63,111 bases of DNA from Verrucomicrobiaceae bacterium (GCA_005791535.1 SXWH01000203.1:1-63111), one strand, 5' to 3'; counted from the stretch's first letter, positions 43,604-52,506 are shown. Numbers and translations are program-made. Notes: generated by a model from the letters alone, not told the origin.

Positions 43604-44334
43604 AATCCACTCTCACCATCGCGAAACGTGAATTGCTCGGCTACTTCGCATCGCCGGTCGCATTCGTATTCATTGTCATCTTCCTGCTTCTCGCGGGATT
43701 CTTCACATTCATGGTCGCCGGCTTTTTCGAGCGCGGCGAAGCAAACCTCGCGGCGTTCTTCTCGTGGCATCCGTGGCTCTACCTGTTCCTCGTCCCGGCA
43801 GTCGGAATGCGGATGTGGTCGGAGGAACGCCGACTCGGCACAATCGAACTCCTGCTCACGATGCCCGTTACACCGTGGCAGGCCATCGTCGGCAAGTTTC
43901 TCGCCTCGTGGGTGGTCGTCAGCGTAGCGCTGGTGCTCACTTTCCCGGTCGTTATCACCGTGAACTACCTCGGAAATCCAGATAACGGCGTCATCTTCGC
44001 CGGCTATCTGGGCAGCATGCTGATGGCGGGCTCGTATCTCGCAATCAGCGCGATGACCTCGGCAATGACGCGCAATCAGGTCGTCAGTTTCATCCTGGCC
44101 GTCGTCATTTCACTCTTCCTCATCCTCGCCGGTTTTCCGCCGGTGACGAACCTGCTCACCAGCTGGGCTCCCACGTGGCTCGTGGAAGGGGTCGCCGCAT
44201 TCAGCGTGATGACCCACTTCGAGAGCATTCAGAAGGGCGTCCTCGACTCGCGCGATGTGCTCTACTTCCTGTCGGTCATCGCGTTTTCACTCTTCACCAC
44301 CAGCGTAATCATCCGCGCGCATCGCGCCGGCTAA
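43600..44334 (+). CDS. ABC transporter permease (GldF-like)
   Basis: The 244-residue membrane protein has six hydrophobic segments in the ABC-2 pattern, beginning TIAKRELLGYFASPVAFVFI, and with LGTIELLLTMPVTPWQAIVG, the typical cytosolic loop of this group. It is partner of the ATPase upstream. Its ATG lies within the ATPase stop region and is preceded by AAGGAGG six to seven bases away, one of the few strong ribosome binding sites in the window. The next gene encodes the large periplasmic partner. Confidence 0.93.
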   Translation: MKSTLTIAKRELLGYFASPVAFVFIVIFLLLAGFFTFMVAGFFERGEANLAAFFSWHPWLYLFLVPAVGMRMWSEERRLGTIELLLTMPVTPWQAIVGKFLASWVVVSVALVLTFPVVITVNYLGNPDNGVIFAGYLGSMLMAGSYLAISAMTSAMTRNQVVSFILAVVISLFLILAGFPPVTNLLTSWAPTWLVEGVAAFSVMTHFESIQKGVLDSRDVLYFLSVIAFSLFTTSVIIRAHRAG

Positions 44335-44363
44335 ACGCAACCAAACCTCATCTTTTCGAAACC

Positions 44364-46271
44364 ATGAAAAAAGGACTCGAAACCTATCTCTACACGACCG
44401 TCGGCGTGGTGGCGTTCCTCGCGATTCTCGTCGGCGTCAATCTCATCGGCAGCCGCGCGAAAGTGCGCGTGGACCTCACAGCAGACCGCGCCTACACGCT
44501 CAACAAGGGCACTCTGGCGATTCTCCAGAAGCTCGATACCCCTGTGCAGGTACGCTTTTACTGCACCCGCGGAGAAAACCGGATGCCGGTTTTCCTGAAG
44601 AACTACGCTCAAACGGTCGAAGACCTGCTCGGTGAGTTCCGGCAGAAATCGAACGGCCAGATCGAAATCCAGAAGCTCGACCCGGTGCCGGACTCCGATG
44701 CCGAGGACTCGGCCAAACTGGACGGAGTCGAAGGCCAGATGACTGAAATCGGCGGCGATCCGCTTTACCTCGGATTGAGTGTCACCATGCTCGACCAGAA
44801 GGAAGTGATTCCATTCCTTTCTCCGGACCGCGCGAAACTGCTCGAATACGACCTCGCGCGTGCAATCTCCCGCGTGATGACTCCGAGCAAACCGGTCGTC
44901 GGCGTGATGTCTCCCCTGCCCTACAACGGAATGGGCGGAAATCCGATGATGATGATGCAGCGCAACCGCAGTCAGCCCGCGTGGGTGTTCACATCAGAAT
45001 TGAAGCGGGATTTCGAAGTTAAATCGGTCGAGATGACCGCGGACAAAATCCCCGATGATGTCAAAGTTCTGCTGCTCATCCATCCGAAGGCCATTACGGA
45101 TGCGACGCAGTATGCGATCGACCAGTTCGTGCTGCGCGGCGGAAAACTCATCGCCTTCCTCGACCCGCTCGCCGTGCTGGACCAGGCCGGTGCCGGCCCG
45201 ATGGGCGGTGGCGGAAGCTCGTCGAATATGGAGAAGCTCCTCAAGAATTGGGGGCTCTCCTTCGACTCCACCAAAGTGGTGGCCGACATGAACTACATCT
45301 CGCGCACCCGAGGCGGGCGCGCTCCGGCGGTCCTCTCGCTCACCGAAAAAGCGGTAAACAAGGACGACATCCTCACAGCCAATGCGGACAATCTCTTCTT
45401 GGTATTCCCGGGATCATTTTCCGGAACACCGGCCGAGGGACTTCGCATGACGACTCTCGTGAAATCCTCCACCAACTCGCAGCTCATCGACCCGATGAGC
45501 GCCCAAATGGGTGGCGAGCAGACCATCAAGGACTTCAAGGCCTCGGGCACCGAATACAACCTCGCAGTCCGCCTTTCGGGTAAATTCAAAACCGCGTTTC
45601 CCGAAGGAAAACCGAAGGCTCCCGAACCGAAACCAGAGGACGGCAAGCCCGAGGAAAAGAAACCCGACGCACCAGCCGAGGCCGGACTCAAGGAATCGGC
45701 CGCAGAGAACACCATCGTGCTCATTGGCGACTCGGATTTTCTGCAGGATCAAGTCAGCGTGCAGGAAGCGATGAATCCATTCGGAGGCGGCCAGCGCATG
45801 GTCGTGCCGGTCAATGGAAACCTCGCTTTCGGGCAGAGCGCGGTCGAGCAACTCTCCGGCGACAGCAATCTCATCGAGGTCCGCAGCCGCGCATCACGTG
45901 AGCGTCCGTTCACTGTGGTCAAGCAGATGCAGGCCGACGCCGAGGCGGCTTACCAGACGAAGATCAAGGACCTCGAAACCAGCCTCCGCGACGCGCAGGC
46001 GAAACTCAACGAACTGCAGCGCGCAAAGACCGGGGAAGCCGGCCAGCGCTTCATCCTTTCGCCCGAACAGCAGGCGGAAATCGCCAACTTCAAGAAGAAG
46101 GAAGGCGAAGTGAAGAAGCAGCTCAAGGAGGAGCGCAAGCGGCTACGCATCGGAGTCGAATCGCTCGAAACAAAAACCAAGTGGCTCAACATTCTCGTGA
46201 TGCCGCTCGTCGTCGCAGTCGCGGGACTTCTTCTCGCGCTCAAGCGCCGCAAACTTCAGGCAGCCCGTTAA
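44364..46271 (+). CDS. GldG-family ABC-associated membrane protein
   Basis: The 635-residue protein has an N-terminal helix (about 8-28, LYTTVGVVAFLAILVGVNLI), a long periplasmic domain starting KVRVDLTADRAYTLNKGTLA, which is the usual start of the GldG-type ABC-associated domain, a coiled-coil stretch (about 545-600, KDLETSLRDAQAKLNELQ) and a C-terminal helix (about 612-630). The middle includes a GGNPMMMMQRN patch and a Lys/Pro/Glu-rich linker. It probably works as an extracytoplasmic part of the exporter. The start is at MKKGLETYLY; frame upstream is open but overlaps the permease gene. Confidence 0.9.
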   Translation: MKKGLETYLYTTVGVVAFLAILVGVNLIGSRAKVRVDLTADRAYTLNKGTLAILQKLDTPVQVRFYCTRGENRMPVFLKNYAQTVEDLLGEFRQKSNGQIEIQKLDPVPDSDAEDSAKLDGVEGQMTEIGGDPLYLGLSVTMLDQKEVIPFLSPDRAKLLEYDLARAISRVMTPSKPVVGVMSPLPYNGMGGNPMMMMQRNRSQPAWVFTSELKRDFEVKSVEMTADKIPDDVKVLLLIHPKAITDATQYAIDQFVLRGGKLIAFLDPLAVLDQAGAGPMGGGGSSSNMEKLLKNWGLSFDSTKVVADMNYISRTRGGRAPAVLSLTEKAVNKDDILTANADNLFLVFPGSFSGTPAEGLRMTTLVKSSTNSQLIDPMSAQMGGEQTIKDFKASGTEYNLAVRLSGKFKTAFPEGKPKAPEPKPEDGKPEEKKPDAPAEAGLKESAAENTIVLIGDSDFLQDQVSVQEAMNPFGGGQRMVVPVNGNLAFGQSAVEQLSGDSNLIEVRSRASRERPFTVVKQMQADAEAAYQTKIKDLETSLRDAQAKLNELQRAKTGEAGQRFILSPEQQAEIANFKKKEGEVKKQLKEERKRLRIGVESLETKTKWLNILVMPLVVAVAGLLLALKRRKLQAAR

Positions 46272-46286
46272 ACCAATTCATCGACC

Positions 46287-47873
46287 ATGAAAGGAAAACA
46301 ACTCGTATCGTTGCTCGGAATCGTCGCCGTAGTAGGCGGACTCGGCTACTACATGCAATCGTCCAACCGCAATTCCTGGAGCGAAAAAGGCTCCGGCGTC
46401 GCGGGGGCCAAAGTGCTCGACCTCGCAATCAATGACATCGCGCGAGTGACTGTGAAAAGCGCGACCGGAGAGCTCAATCTCGTCAAAAAGGACGACATCT
46501 GGACCGTCGGTGAACGTGCGAACTATCCCGCAAACTTCGAGCAAATCAGCGGACTGCTGATCAAACTCGACAAGCTGAAAACCGTTCAGGAAGTCAAAGT
46601 CGGGCCATCGCAATTCGCGCGAATGGAACTCATCGAGCCGGGCAAGGGTGAAGGAGCCGGCACATTGCTCGAGTTCAAGGATAAGGACGGCAAGAACCTC
46701 GGTTCACTTCTGCTGGGCAAAAAGCACATGCAGAAGGGCAACGAGCAAATGGCGCAGTTCGGCATGAGCGGCGACATGCCGGCCGGCCGTTACATCGTGA
46801 AGCCCGGCAGCACGAACGTGTCCCTCGTTTCGGATTCGTTTGAGGACGTCACGCTCAAGCCCGAGAGCTGGCTGAAGCGCGATTTCTTCAAACTGGAGAA
46901 CGTCACTGGCATCACACTCGCAGGAACGACCGACGCGCAGAAGTGGAAGATCACCCGCGAGAGCGCGACCGCCGAATGGAAGCTCGACGGCGCGAAGCCG
47001 GAGGAATCGCTCGACGCCGCAAAGGTGAATCCCATCAGCAGCGCGCTCGCATTTCCCAGCTTCGCAGACGTGATGGCGCCGGACGCGAAGCCCGAGGAAA
47101 CGGGCCTCGAAAAGCCTGCGGTCATCACCTTCGACACGTCCGACAAATTCACCTACACGCTGAAAATCGGAAAGGTCACCGGCGACAATTACCCCGTCAC
47201 CATCACAGTCGCTGCGAACCTGCCGAAAGAACGCACGCCCGGAAAGGACGAGAAGCCCGAGGACAAGACGAAGCTCAACGACGAGTTCAAGGCCACGCAA
47301 AAGCGCCTCGAAGACAAACTCGCCAACGAGAAAAAGTCGGAAGGCCGCCCCTACCTGATCGCAAAAGCGACCATCGACCAACTCCTGAAGGATCGCGCCT
47401 CGCTCCTCGCCGAGAAGAAGCCGGAAACCCCGCCGGCCACTCCGGGAGCTCCGGCAGCGCCCGGCGCGGGAGTTCCTCCGGGAATCGCGCTACCGCCCGG
47501 AGCCACTCCGCAACCGGCGAAACCGTCTGCGCCGATTTCGGTGACCACTCCGCCCGTGAGCGTTCCGCCGCAGCCCGCGCAACCGCCGGTGACCGCCACG
47601 ACACCGCCCGTAGCCGCCCCACCGCTTCCGACTCCTCCGAATCCCGCTGCTCCGGATGCAAAACCTGCGGCTCCTGAGCCAAAACCTGCGGCTCCTGAGC
47701 CAAAGCCTGCTACTCCTGAAGCAAAGCCTGCTACTCCTGAAGCAAAGCCTGCTACTCCTGAAGCAAAGCCCGCTGCTCCTGAAGCAAAACCTGCTGTCCC
47801 TGAGGCAAAGCCTGCCGCTTCGGAGGCAAAACCGGCTGCTCCGGAGAACGCACCGGCCGCTCCGCAGAAGTAA
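46287..47873 (+). CDS. DUF4340 protein with Pro-Ala-Lys tail
   Basis: This 528-residue protein has an N-terminal membrane anchor (KGKQLVSLLGIVAVVGGLGY) and a DUF4340-like domain (about 40-380), which is usual at the end of Gld-like ABC operons. The tail from about 390 is Pro/Ala-rich and ends in nine seven-residue repeats of the type EAKPAAP, a form that could span the cell wall or act as a disordered linker. It follows the GldG-type gene by 15 bases. A strong hairpin after the gene separates it from the converging PDZ gene. The molecular role of DUF4340 is not known to me. Confidence 0.88.
   Translation: MKGKQLVSLLGIVAVVGGLGYYMQSSNRNSWSEKGSGVAGAKVLDLAINDIARVTVKSATGELNLVKKDDIWTVGERANYPANFEQISGLLIKLDKLKTVQEVKVGPSQFARMELIEPGKGEGAGTLLEFKDKDGKNLGSLLLGKKHMQKGNEQMAQFGMSGDMPAGRYIVKPGSTNVSLVSDSFEDVTLKPESWLKRDFFKLENVTGITLAGTTDAQKWKITRESATAEWKLDGAKPEESLDAAKVNPISSALAFPSFADVMAPDAKPEETGLEKPAVITFDTSDKFTYTLKIGKVTGDNYPVTITVAANLPKERTPGKDEKPEDKTKLNDEFKATQKRLEDKLANEKKSEGRPYLIAKATIDQLLKDRASLLAEKKPETPPATPGAPAAPGAGVPPGIALPPGATPQPAKPSAPISVTTPPVSVPPQPAQPPVTATTPPVAAPPLPTPPNPAAPDAKPAAPEPKPAAPEPKPATPEAKPATPEAKPATPEAKPAAPEAKPAVPEAKPAASEAKPAAPENAPAAPQK
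47661..47849 (+). repeat. 21-bp in-frame repeat coding KPAxPEx
   Basis: Nine units of 21 bases code for KPAAPEP (twice), KPATPEA (three times), KPAAPEA, KPAVPEA, KPAASEA and KPAAPEN. The first units are nearly identical in DNA (CCTGCTACTCCTGAAGCAAAG in register without its first base), so the tail is likely to vary in length between strains. Confidence 0.9.
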
Positions 47874-47915
47874 TCGGACGCTCAGCGGAAGTTACTGAAC
47901 GCTCATCGCTCATGA

Positions 47916-47958
47916 AAGAAGGCCGGAGACCATCACGGTTTCCGGCCTTCTTCTTTCC
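47916..47958. terminator. Bidirectional terminator after the DUF4340 gene
   Basis: A 12-pair stem AAGAAGGCCGGA / TCCGGCCTTCTT (47916-47927 and 47941-47952) with a 13-base loop and pyrimidine-rich tails on both strands. It lies between the converging DUF4340 and PDZ genes. Confidence 0.85.
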
Positions 47959-47974
47959 TTACTCCACTCTTTCC

Positions 47975-48802
47975 CTACTGGTCCTGCGTCTTCTTTCGCC
48001 CGGGGATCATTTCCTCCGTGCGTTTGTTAAACTCCCGCATCTGCTCCTGCATCTTCCGCAGCGAATCCTTCATCGCTTCGGGCACGTTCGGGTCCTTGAG
48101 CATCTGCTCGATGGGATCGCCGCCCTGATTGTTTTCAATGACCTGCGTCTTCCCGTCCTTGTCGACGATGACCGTGCGGCTCGATGCCTTCGTCTTCGCG
48201 GTTCCGCCCGGCTTCACTTCCGGCGGCGACTGGTTCTGCCCGGCATCACCACGCTTGCCGAGCGTCACGAGGGTCTTTTCCTGGCGACCCTTTCGCAAAT
48301 ACTCGATCTGCACCTTTTCACCGGGCTCGCCCTTCATGAGTTCGCTCCGGAGTTCCTCCGGGCTTTTCACGGGTTTGCGGTTGTAGCTGATGATGATGTC
48401 GTTCTTCTGCAAACCGGCGCGCCCGGCCGGGCTGTCCGCGGCGAGTTGCTCGATGAGCAGCCCTTCGTGCTCCGAAAGATCCAATTGCGCACGCAGCGCG
48501 TCGGGCACCTCGCCGGTGTGAATACCGAGCCACGGACCTCCCTCTTTTGCAGGCTGCGCGGGCTGTTCCCCGCGATCGCCCTCCGTGGTTTCGCTAATCA
48601 CTTTTCCATCCGGCCCCTTCACCGTGCGGCGGGTTTCCTTTTTCCCGTCGCGGATCGTGGTCGTGGTCGTAACGGTGTTGCCGTTGCCATCGCTCACGCT
48701 CGACGAACTGACGCTGGATGAACTGCCCTGCGTCACCCCGCCGCCCTGGGCCATCGCGCCCAGCGGAAAAAGAAGCGCTGCAAGAAACGCGGTTCGCTTC
48801 AC
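47975..48802 (-). CDS. Secreted PDZ-domain protein
   Basis: The 275-residue protein has a signal peptide (KRTAFLAALLFPLGAMA), a Ser-rich linker, and one PDZ domain (about 88-175) with GPWLGIHTGEVPDALRAQLD and GRAGLQKNDIIISYNRKPV. A charged helical tail follows. No protease domain is attached, so it may be a sensor or adaptor that reads unfolded envelope proteins, as PDZ domains do in DegS and RseP. It is the fourth gene behind an ECF sigma and anti-sigma pair; its ATG overlaps the stop of the gene before it by four bases. The link to stress sensing is inferred from that context. Confidence 0.88.
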   Translation of the reverse strand: MKRTAFLAALLFPLGAMAQGGGVTQGSSSSVSSSSVSDGNGNTVTTTTTIRDGKKETRRTVKGPDGKVISETTEGDRGEQPAQPAKEGGPWLGIHTGEVPDALRAQLDLSEHEGLLIEQLAADSPAGRAGLQKNDIIISYNRKPVKSPEELRSELMKGEPGEKVQIEYLRKGRQEKTLVTLGKRGDAGQNQSPPEVKPGGTAKTKASSRTVIVDKDGKTQVIENNQGGDPIEQMLKDPNVPEAMKDSLRKMQEQMREFNKRTEEMIPGRKKTQDQ

Positions 48803-49170
48803 AGCTCCTCGCCTCCATTCTTCTTCGCGGGTGCCGCCTTGTCGGTCACGGGTGCCTTTTTGTCGGCGGGTGCCGGCTGCTTCTCCTTGGGCGTGATGTC
48901 CTTGATCTTCGGTTTTCCGCTCGGGCTGTAGGTGATGAGCTTGCGGCGCATCTTCCCGTTTTCGTCCGGCTCCTCGATGATGGTCACGGCCTTCCCGTTC
49001 ACCATGGTCGTCGAAACATTACGCATGTTTGCGACGGCCTTGGCCTCGGCACGCGCCTCCGCGCGCCCGTTCTCCGCTTTCGTGACCTGCTCGTTTTTGA
49101 CTTCCTCCGCAAACGCAGCCTGACCGGCCGAGAGAGCGATGATTGTTGCGATGATGTATGTGGTTTTCAT
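48799..49170 (-). CDS. Small secreted protein of the sigma-factor operon
   Basis: The 123-residue protein has a signal peptide (KTTYIIATIIALSAGQAAFA), a basic and helical first half (ENGRAEARAEAKAVANMRNV), a beta patch with VTIIEEPDENGKMRRKLITY, and a Lys/Ala-rich tail. I do not recognise the family. The pattern VDKDG/PDENGK next to RRKLITYSPSGKP resembles short repeats in the adjacent PDZ protein, so the two may be related by partial duplication. It lies between the anti-sigma-like and PDZ genes. The leader is A/C-rich with no Shine-Dalgarno. Confidence 0.75.
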   Translation of the reverse strand: MKTTYIIATIIALSAGQAAFAEEVKNEQVTKAENGRAEARAEAKAVANMRNVSTTMVNGKAVTIIEEPDENGKMRRKLITYSPSGKPKIKDITPKEKQPAPADKKAPVTDKAAPAKKNGGEEL

Positions 49171-49192
49171 GGTGTGTGTTGTTTTGTTTTTC

Positions 49193-49606
49193 TCAGTCGA
49201 AATGGATCTCCCGCGGTGTGCGGTCGTGGCGAATCTGCTGGGTCAACGCGACGTAACCCCCGACATCCGCAATGAGCGTCTGCGTCTCCACACGCTCGGT
49301 CTCCACGATTTCCCAGGCGCGCTGCCCGCCATCGTTGACCACCGCCACCGTGCGTTCCGCGATCAACTCGCCGCCGGGGAACTGCGACATGACGATCTGC
49401 GGCGGCCCCTTCACTTCCCCGCCCTGATTCAGGAACACAGCGAGCGCAACACACGCCGCGGCGGCAAGGCCGGCAGCCAGTCTCCATGCAGGAAAGCGCA
49501 CGACTTTCGTCTCTGCCGGCGGCGGTTGCGCGAGACGGGCCTGCAGCTCTTTGGGAAGGCGCGCCGGGCGCAATTGACGCAGTTGTTCTTCGATTGAGTC
49601 TTTCAT
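49193..49606 (-). CDS. Probable anti-sigma factor, small membrane protein
   Basis: The 137-residue protein has a cytosolic N-terminal segment of about 45 residues (KDSIEEQLRQLRPARLPKEL), one membrane helix (about 47-63, AWRLAAGLAAAACVALAVFL), and a short extracytoplasmic domain. This size and shape fit a single-pass anti-sigma factor. It starts within the stop of the ECF sigma gene (four-base overlap), which is the usual arrangement of the pair. The zinc motif of ZAS domains is absent, so recognition rests on gene order and topology. Confidence 0.8.
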   Translation of the reverse strand: MKDSIEEQLRQLRPARLPKELQARLAQPPPAETKVVRFPAWRLAAGLAAAACVALAVFLNQGGEVKGPPQIVMSQFPGGELIAERTVAVVNDGGQRAWEIVETERVETQTLIADVGGYVALTQQIRHDRTPREIHFD

Positions 49607-50103
49607 TTCAGCACGGTGCCAAGGTGGGTGCGAAGCTGCTCCAAAGCGTAGCGAAAGCGCGACGCAGCGGTGTTCTCCGGCACTCCGGTGATGGAGGCGA
49701 TTTCCGGAAAGCTGAGGTCGCCCCAGATTCGGAGCGTGACCGCTTCGCGCAAATGTTCCGGCAATTTCCCCACCGCTTCGGCGAGATGAGCATGCGTGTC
49801 GTCCGCTCCAAAATCGGGGAGCATGAAAGGCTCCGACTGCCCGCCCAGCGCTGCTTCTTCACGAGCCGAACGCCGCTGCGAACTGCGGGCGAGATCCATT
49901 GCGCGGCGGCGGATCGTGGCATACACGACCGCGTTGTCCGGCGGCGCACCGCCGGCTTTTCTCCACGTTTCAAAAAGGACTTCCTGCAAGACATCCTGCG
50001 CATCGGCCTCGCTGCGGGTCTGCTGTCGCGCGTAGAGAAAGAACGCATCGGCACGCTCGGACAGCCAGCGCTGCCAGACATCGGTGTTTGAAGTGATTTG
50101 CAC
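49603..50103 (-). CDS. ECF RNA polymerase sigma factor
   Basis: From a GTG the protein has 166 residues. Region 2 shows ADAFFLYARQQTRSEADAQDVLQEVLFETW, region 4 shows LPEHLREAVTLRIWGDLSFPEIASITGVPENTAASRFRYALEQL, the helix-turn-helix for the -35 element. The frame continues upstream without a family match and overlaps the divergent DCC gene, so the GTG just before the conserved part was chosen; no ATG is available near it. It leads an operon with its anti-sigma, a secreted protein and a PDZ protein, consistent with an envelope-stress response. Confidence 0.88.
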   Translation of the reverse strand: MQITSNTDVWQRWLSERADAFFLYARQQTRSEADAQDVLQEVLFETWRKAGGAPPDNAVVYATIRRRAMDLARSSQRRSAREEAALGGQSEPFMLPDFGADDTHAHLAEAVGKLPEHLREAVTLRIWGDLSFPEIASITGVPENTAASRFRYALEQLRTHLGTVLK

Positions 50104-50226
50104 AGGAAGGACATCTTTCCCCTTAAAGCGCCGCCCGCGAAGCCGACCGTCTGTAAAATGCGGAAATAATTTCAACCGGAGCGCGGAAAGCTCGCCGAAA
50201 TGGCCGCAGCGTGCAATGGATCGGCC

Positions 50227-50634
50227 ATGCATCTCGTGCTCTACGATGACGAATGTCCGCTCTGCATTTTCCAAATGAAAGTGCTCACGTGGCTGGACTG
50301 GCTCCACAAGCTCGCGCTCGTTCCGCTTTCCAGCGAGCGCGCGCAGACCGCGGCGCCTCAACTGACCCGCGAATCGCTGCTCGAAGCAATGCACTGTGTG
50401 ACAGAAGATGGCCGCACATTTCGAGGTGCGCGCGCGATTCGATTTGTGGGAATGCGGCTGCCCCTGCTCGTGCCGCTCGCACTCTTCCTGTGGGTGCCCG
50501 GCGTCATCTGGATTGCGGAGCGCGTGTATATGATAATCAGCCGCAATCGAAAGGTGCTCAGCCGCCTCTTCGGATGCGGAGACGCATGCTCAATCATGCC
50601 TGCGAAGAAGCGCGAGGGCGATGAGTTGAAGTAG
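50227..50634 (+). CDS. DCC (DUF393) thiol-disulfide-like protein
   Basis: The 135-residue protein begins HLVLYDDECPLCIFQM, the DxxCxxC signature of the DCC family with Cys10 and Cys13, set in a thioredoxin-like fold. A membrane-like helix lies at about 80-100 (LPLLVPLALFLWVPGVIWIA), and the C terminus has CGDACSIMPAKK. DCC proteins are predicted thiol-disulfide oxidoreductases; real substrates are unknown. The cyclase gene begins three bases after its stop, so the two are almost certainly cotranscribed. An ATG 27 bases upstream is possible but less likely. Confidence 0.88.
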   Translation: MHLVLYDDECPLCIFQMKVLTWLDWLHKLALVPLSSERAQTAAPQLTRESLLEAMHCVTEDGRTFRGARAIRFVGMRLPLLVPLALFLWVPGVIWIAERVYMIISRNRKVLSRLFGCGDACSIMPAKKREGDELK

Positions 50635-50637
50635 GCG

Positions 50638-52335
50638 ATGGAGCGGCTGCAAAACGCACTCCGGAAGGCGACCGACGCCCTACTCGCGGAGATCAACGAG
50701 CACGGGCATTGGACCGGCGAGCTTTCGTCATCGGCACTTTCGACCGCGACCGCCGTCGTCGCGCTGAAAACCATCGACGGCACCGAACACACCGCGCTTG
50801 TCGAAGGCGGCATCCGCTGGCTCCAGCAAAACCAGAACGCCGACGGCGGCTGGGGCGACACCACTCGCTCGAAATCGAACATCTCCACCACGGCGCTCTG
50901 CTGGGCGGCTCTAGCGGGAACAAACGGGCCGCATACGGACAGGGCGGAAGCGTGGCTAGGCGATGTGCGCACGCTGCCCGACCGCATCGCCGCACGATAC
51001 GGAAAGGATCGGACGTTTTCCGTGCCCATTCTCATGACGCTCGCAATCAGCGGTCGACTCGGTGCGGACGGATGGCGGCGGATTCCGAAATTGCCTTTCG
51101 AGCTCGCTGCAGTTCCGCACTGGCTGTGGGGCGCGATCCGGCTTCCCGTGGTGAGCTACGCGATGCCCGCGCTCATTGCCATCGGACAGGCCATCCAGCA
51201 TCACGCCCCCTCGTGGAATCCGCTTCGCCCCCTCGCGAAATCGAAGACCTTGCGCGTGCTCGCGACACTCCAGCCCGAAAACGGTGGCTTCCTCGAAGCA
51301 ACGCCGCTCACGTCGTTCGTCACGATGGCACTGGCATCGTGCGGCCTCGGCCGCAACATCGTCGCGCGCCGCGGCGTATCGTTTCTCCGGGCGAGCGTCC
51401 GGCCCGACGGAAGCTGGCCGATTGATACAAACCTCGCGACCTGGGCCACCACGCTCGCGGTAAAAGCGCTCGCTCATCAGCCCGGAGCATTGAAAGCCGA
51501 GCAGCGACTCACCATTCGCGAATGGCTGCTCGGCCAGCAGTGGAATCGCGAGCATCCCTACACCCACGCTGCGCCCGGTGGATGGGCGTGGACCGACCTC
51601 CCCGGTGGAGTTCCCGATGCCGACGACACGCCCGGCGCGCTGTTGGCGCTTCTCCGGCTCGGGCTCGTCGCACCGGAGATCGCAGCAGCCGGTGCCGCCG
51701 GTGTGAAATGGCTTCTCGGTCTGCAAAATCGCGACGGCGGCATTCCCACGTTCTGCCGCGGCTGGGGCGCACTTCCGTTTGATCGGAGTTCGCCCGATCT
51801 CACCGCGCACACCATCCGTGCGTGGCGCGAATGGCAGAAGCTCGTTCCCTCTTCGCTCAATGTGGAGCGAGGCATCGCAAAAGCCCGCGCGTATTTGATC
51901 AAACAGCAGCAGGCCGACGGCTCGTGGCTTCCGCTGTGGTTCGGAAACGAGCACCTCGCCGGTGAATCGAATCCGCTCTACGGCACCGCACACGTCACCG
52001 CCGCGTTTCGTGAACTCGGCGATCTCGACATCGCACGCCGCGGCGAAGCATCGATCGCCGCCGCTCAAAACGCTGACGGCGGCTGGGGAGGAGGCAAAGG
52101 CGCGCCGTCGTCGGTGGAGGAAACCGCGCTCGCAGTCGAAGCCCTCGCCCTCACAAGCCACACCGCAGCCACGCAACGCGGCGTCGATTGGCTCTGCGAG
52201 CGCGTAGAAAATGGAACGTGGCGCGAACCCGCACCGATCGGATTCTACTTCGCAAAGCTCTGGTATTACGAACGCCTCTACCCGCTCGTCTGGACCGTGG
52301 GAGCGCTCGGGAAAGTCGCGAAGTCGCTCGGATAA
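50638..52335 (+). CDS. Squalene-hopene-cyclase-like protein
   Basis: The 565-residue protein is an alpha-alpha barrel of the terpene cyclase/prenyltransferase repeat group. It has several QW motifs: QNADGGWG near 66-73, QPENGGFLEA near 212, QNRDGGIPTF, QQADGSWLPLW and QNADGGWGGG. The catalytic acid motif is present as Asp327-Ala-Asp329-Asp330-Thr331. Squalene cyclases protonate the end double bond with this motif and act as monotopic membrane enzymes. The protein is shorter than typical bacterial squalene-hopene cyclases (about 630-720), so it may take another polyprenyl substrate. ispH, which supplies isoprenoid units, lies about 1.5 kb downstream. Confidence 0.85.
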   Translation: MERLQNALRKATDALLAEINEHGHWTGELSSSALSTATAVVALKTIDGTEHTALVEGGIRWLQQNQNADGGWGDTTRSKSNISTTALCWAALAGTNGPHTDRAEAWLGDVRTLPDRIAARYGKDRTFSVPILMTLAISGRLGADGWRRIPKLPFELAAVPHWLWGAIRLPVVSYAMPALIAIGQAIQHHAPSWNPLRPLAKSKTLRVLATLQPENGGFLEATPLTSFVTMALASCGLGRNIVARRGVSFLRASVRPDGSWPIDTNLATWATTLAVKALAHQPGALKAEQRLTIREWLLGQQWNREHPYTHAAPGGWAWTDLPGGVPDADDTPGALLALLRLGLVAPEIAAAGAAGVKWLLGLQNRDGGIPTFCRGWGALPFDRSSPDLTAHTIRAWREWQKLVPSSLNVERGIAKARAYLIKQQQADGSWLPLWFGNEHLAGESNPLYGTAHVTAAFRELGDLDIARRGEASIAAAQNADGGWGGGKGAPSSVEETALAVEALALTSHTAATQRGVDWLCERVENGTWREPAPIGFYFAKLWYYERLYPLVWTVGALGKVAKSLG

Positions 52336-52458
52336 TCCGCGCGGAGCGAATCCGAAAGGCCGGAAGCTCGGCGCCAGCAGACATCGGTCCCCGTTTTCCC
52401 TCCATCCCGCCTTCATACCTCGCTCTTTGAGAACAAAAGCCGGCCCGGAAAAAACGCG

Positions 52459-52477
52459 AACTTTGCCTTGCAAAGTT
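52459..52477. promoter_or_regulatory. Palindromic operator site 1
   Basis: AACTTTGC-CTT-GCAAAGTT is a perfect eight-base inverted repeat. It contains the CTTTG-N5-CAAAG form found again at 52481 and 53790. It lies about 30 bases before the membrane protein start. Confidence 0.65.
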
Positions 52478-52480
52478 CCG

Positions 52481-52495
52481 CTTTGCGCCACAAAG
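52481..52495. promoter_or_regulatory. Palindromic operator site 2
   Basis: CTTTG-CGCCA-CAAAG lies 20 bases from site 1 centre to centre, so both are on the same face of the helix. This spacing suits two regulator dimers side by side. The site ends 11 bases before the ATG at 52507. Confidence 0.6.
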
Positions 52496-52506
52496 TCCAC
52501 GCCGTT

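Noticed and set aside
50104..50394. Longer N terminus of the minus-strand sigma factor
   Set aside because: The upstream frame overlaps the divergent DCC gene and shows no sigma region; the GTG at 50103 starts right before region 2.
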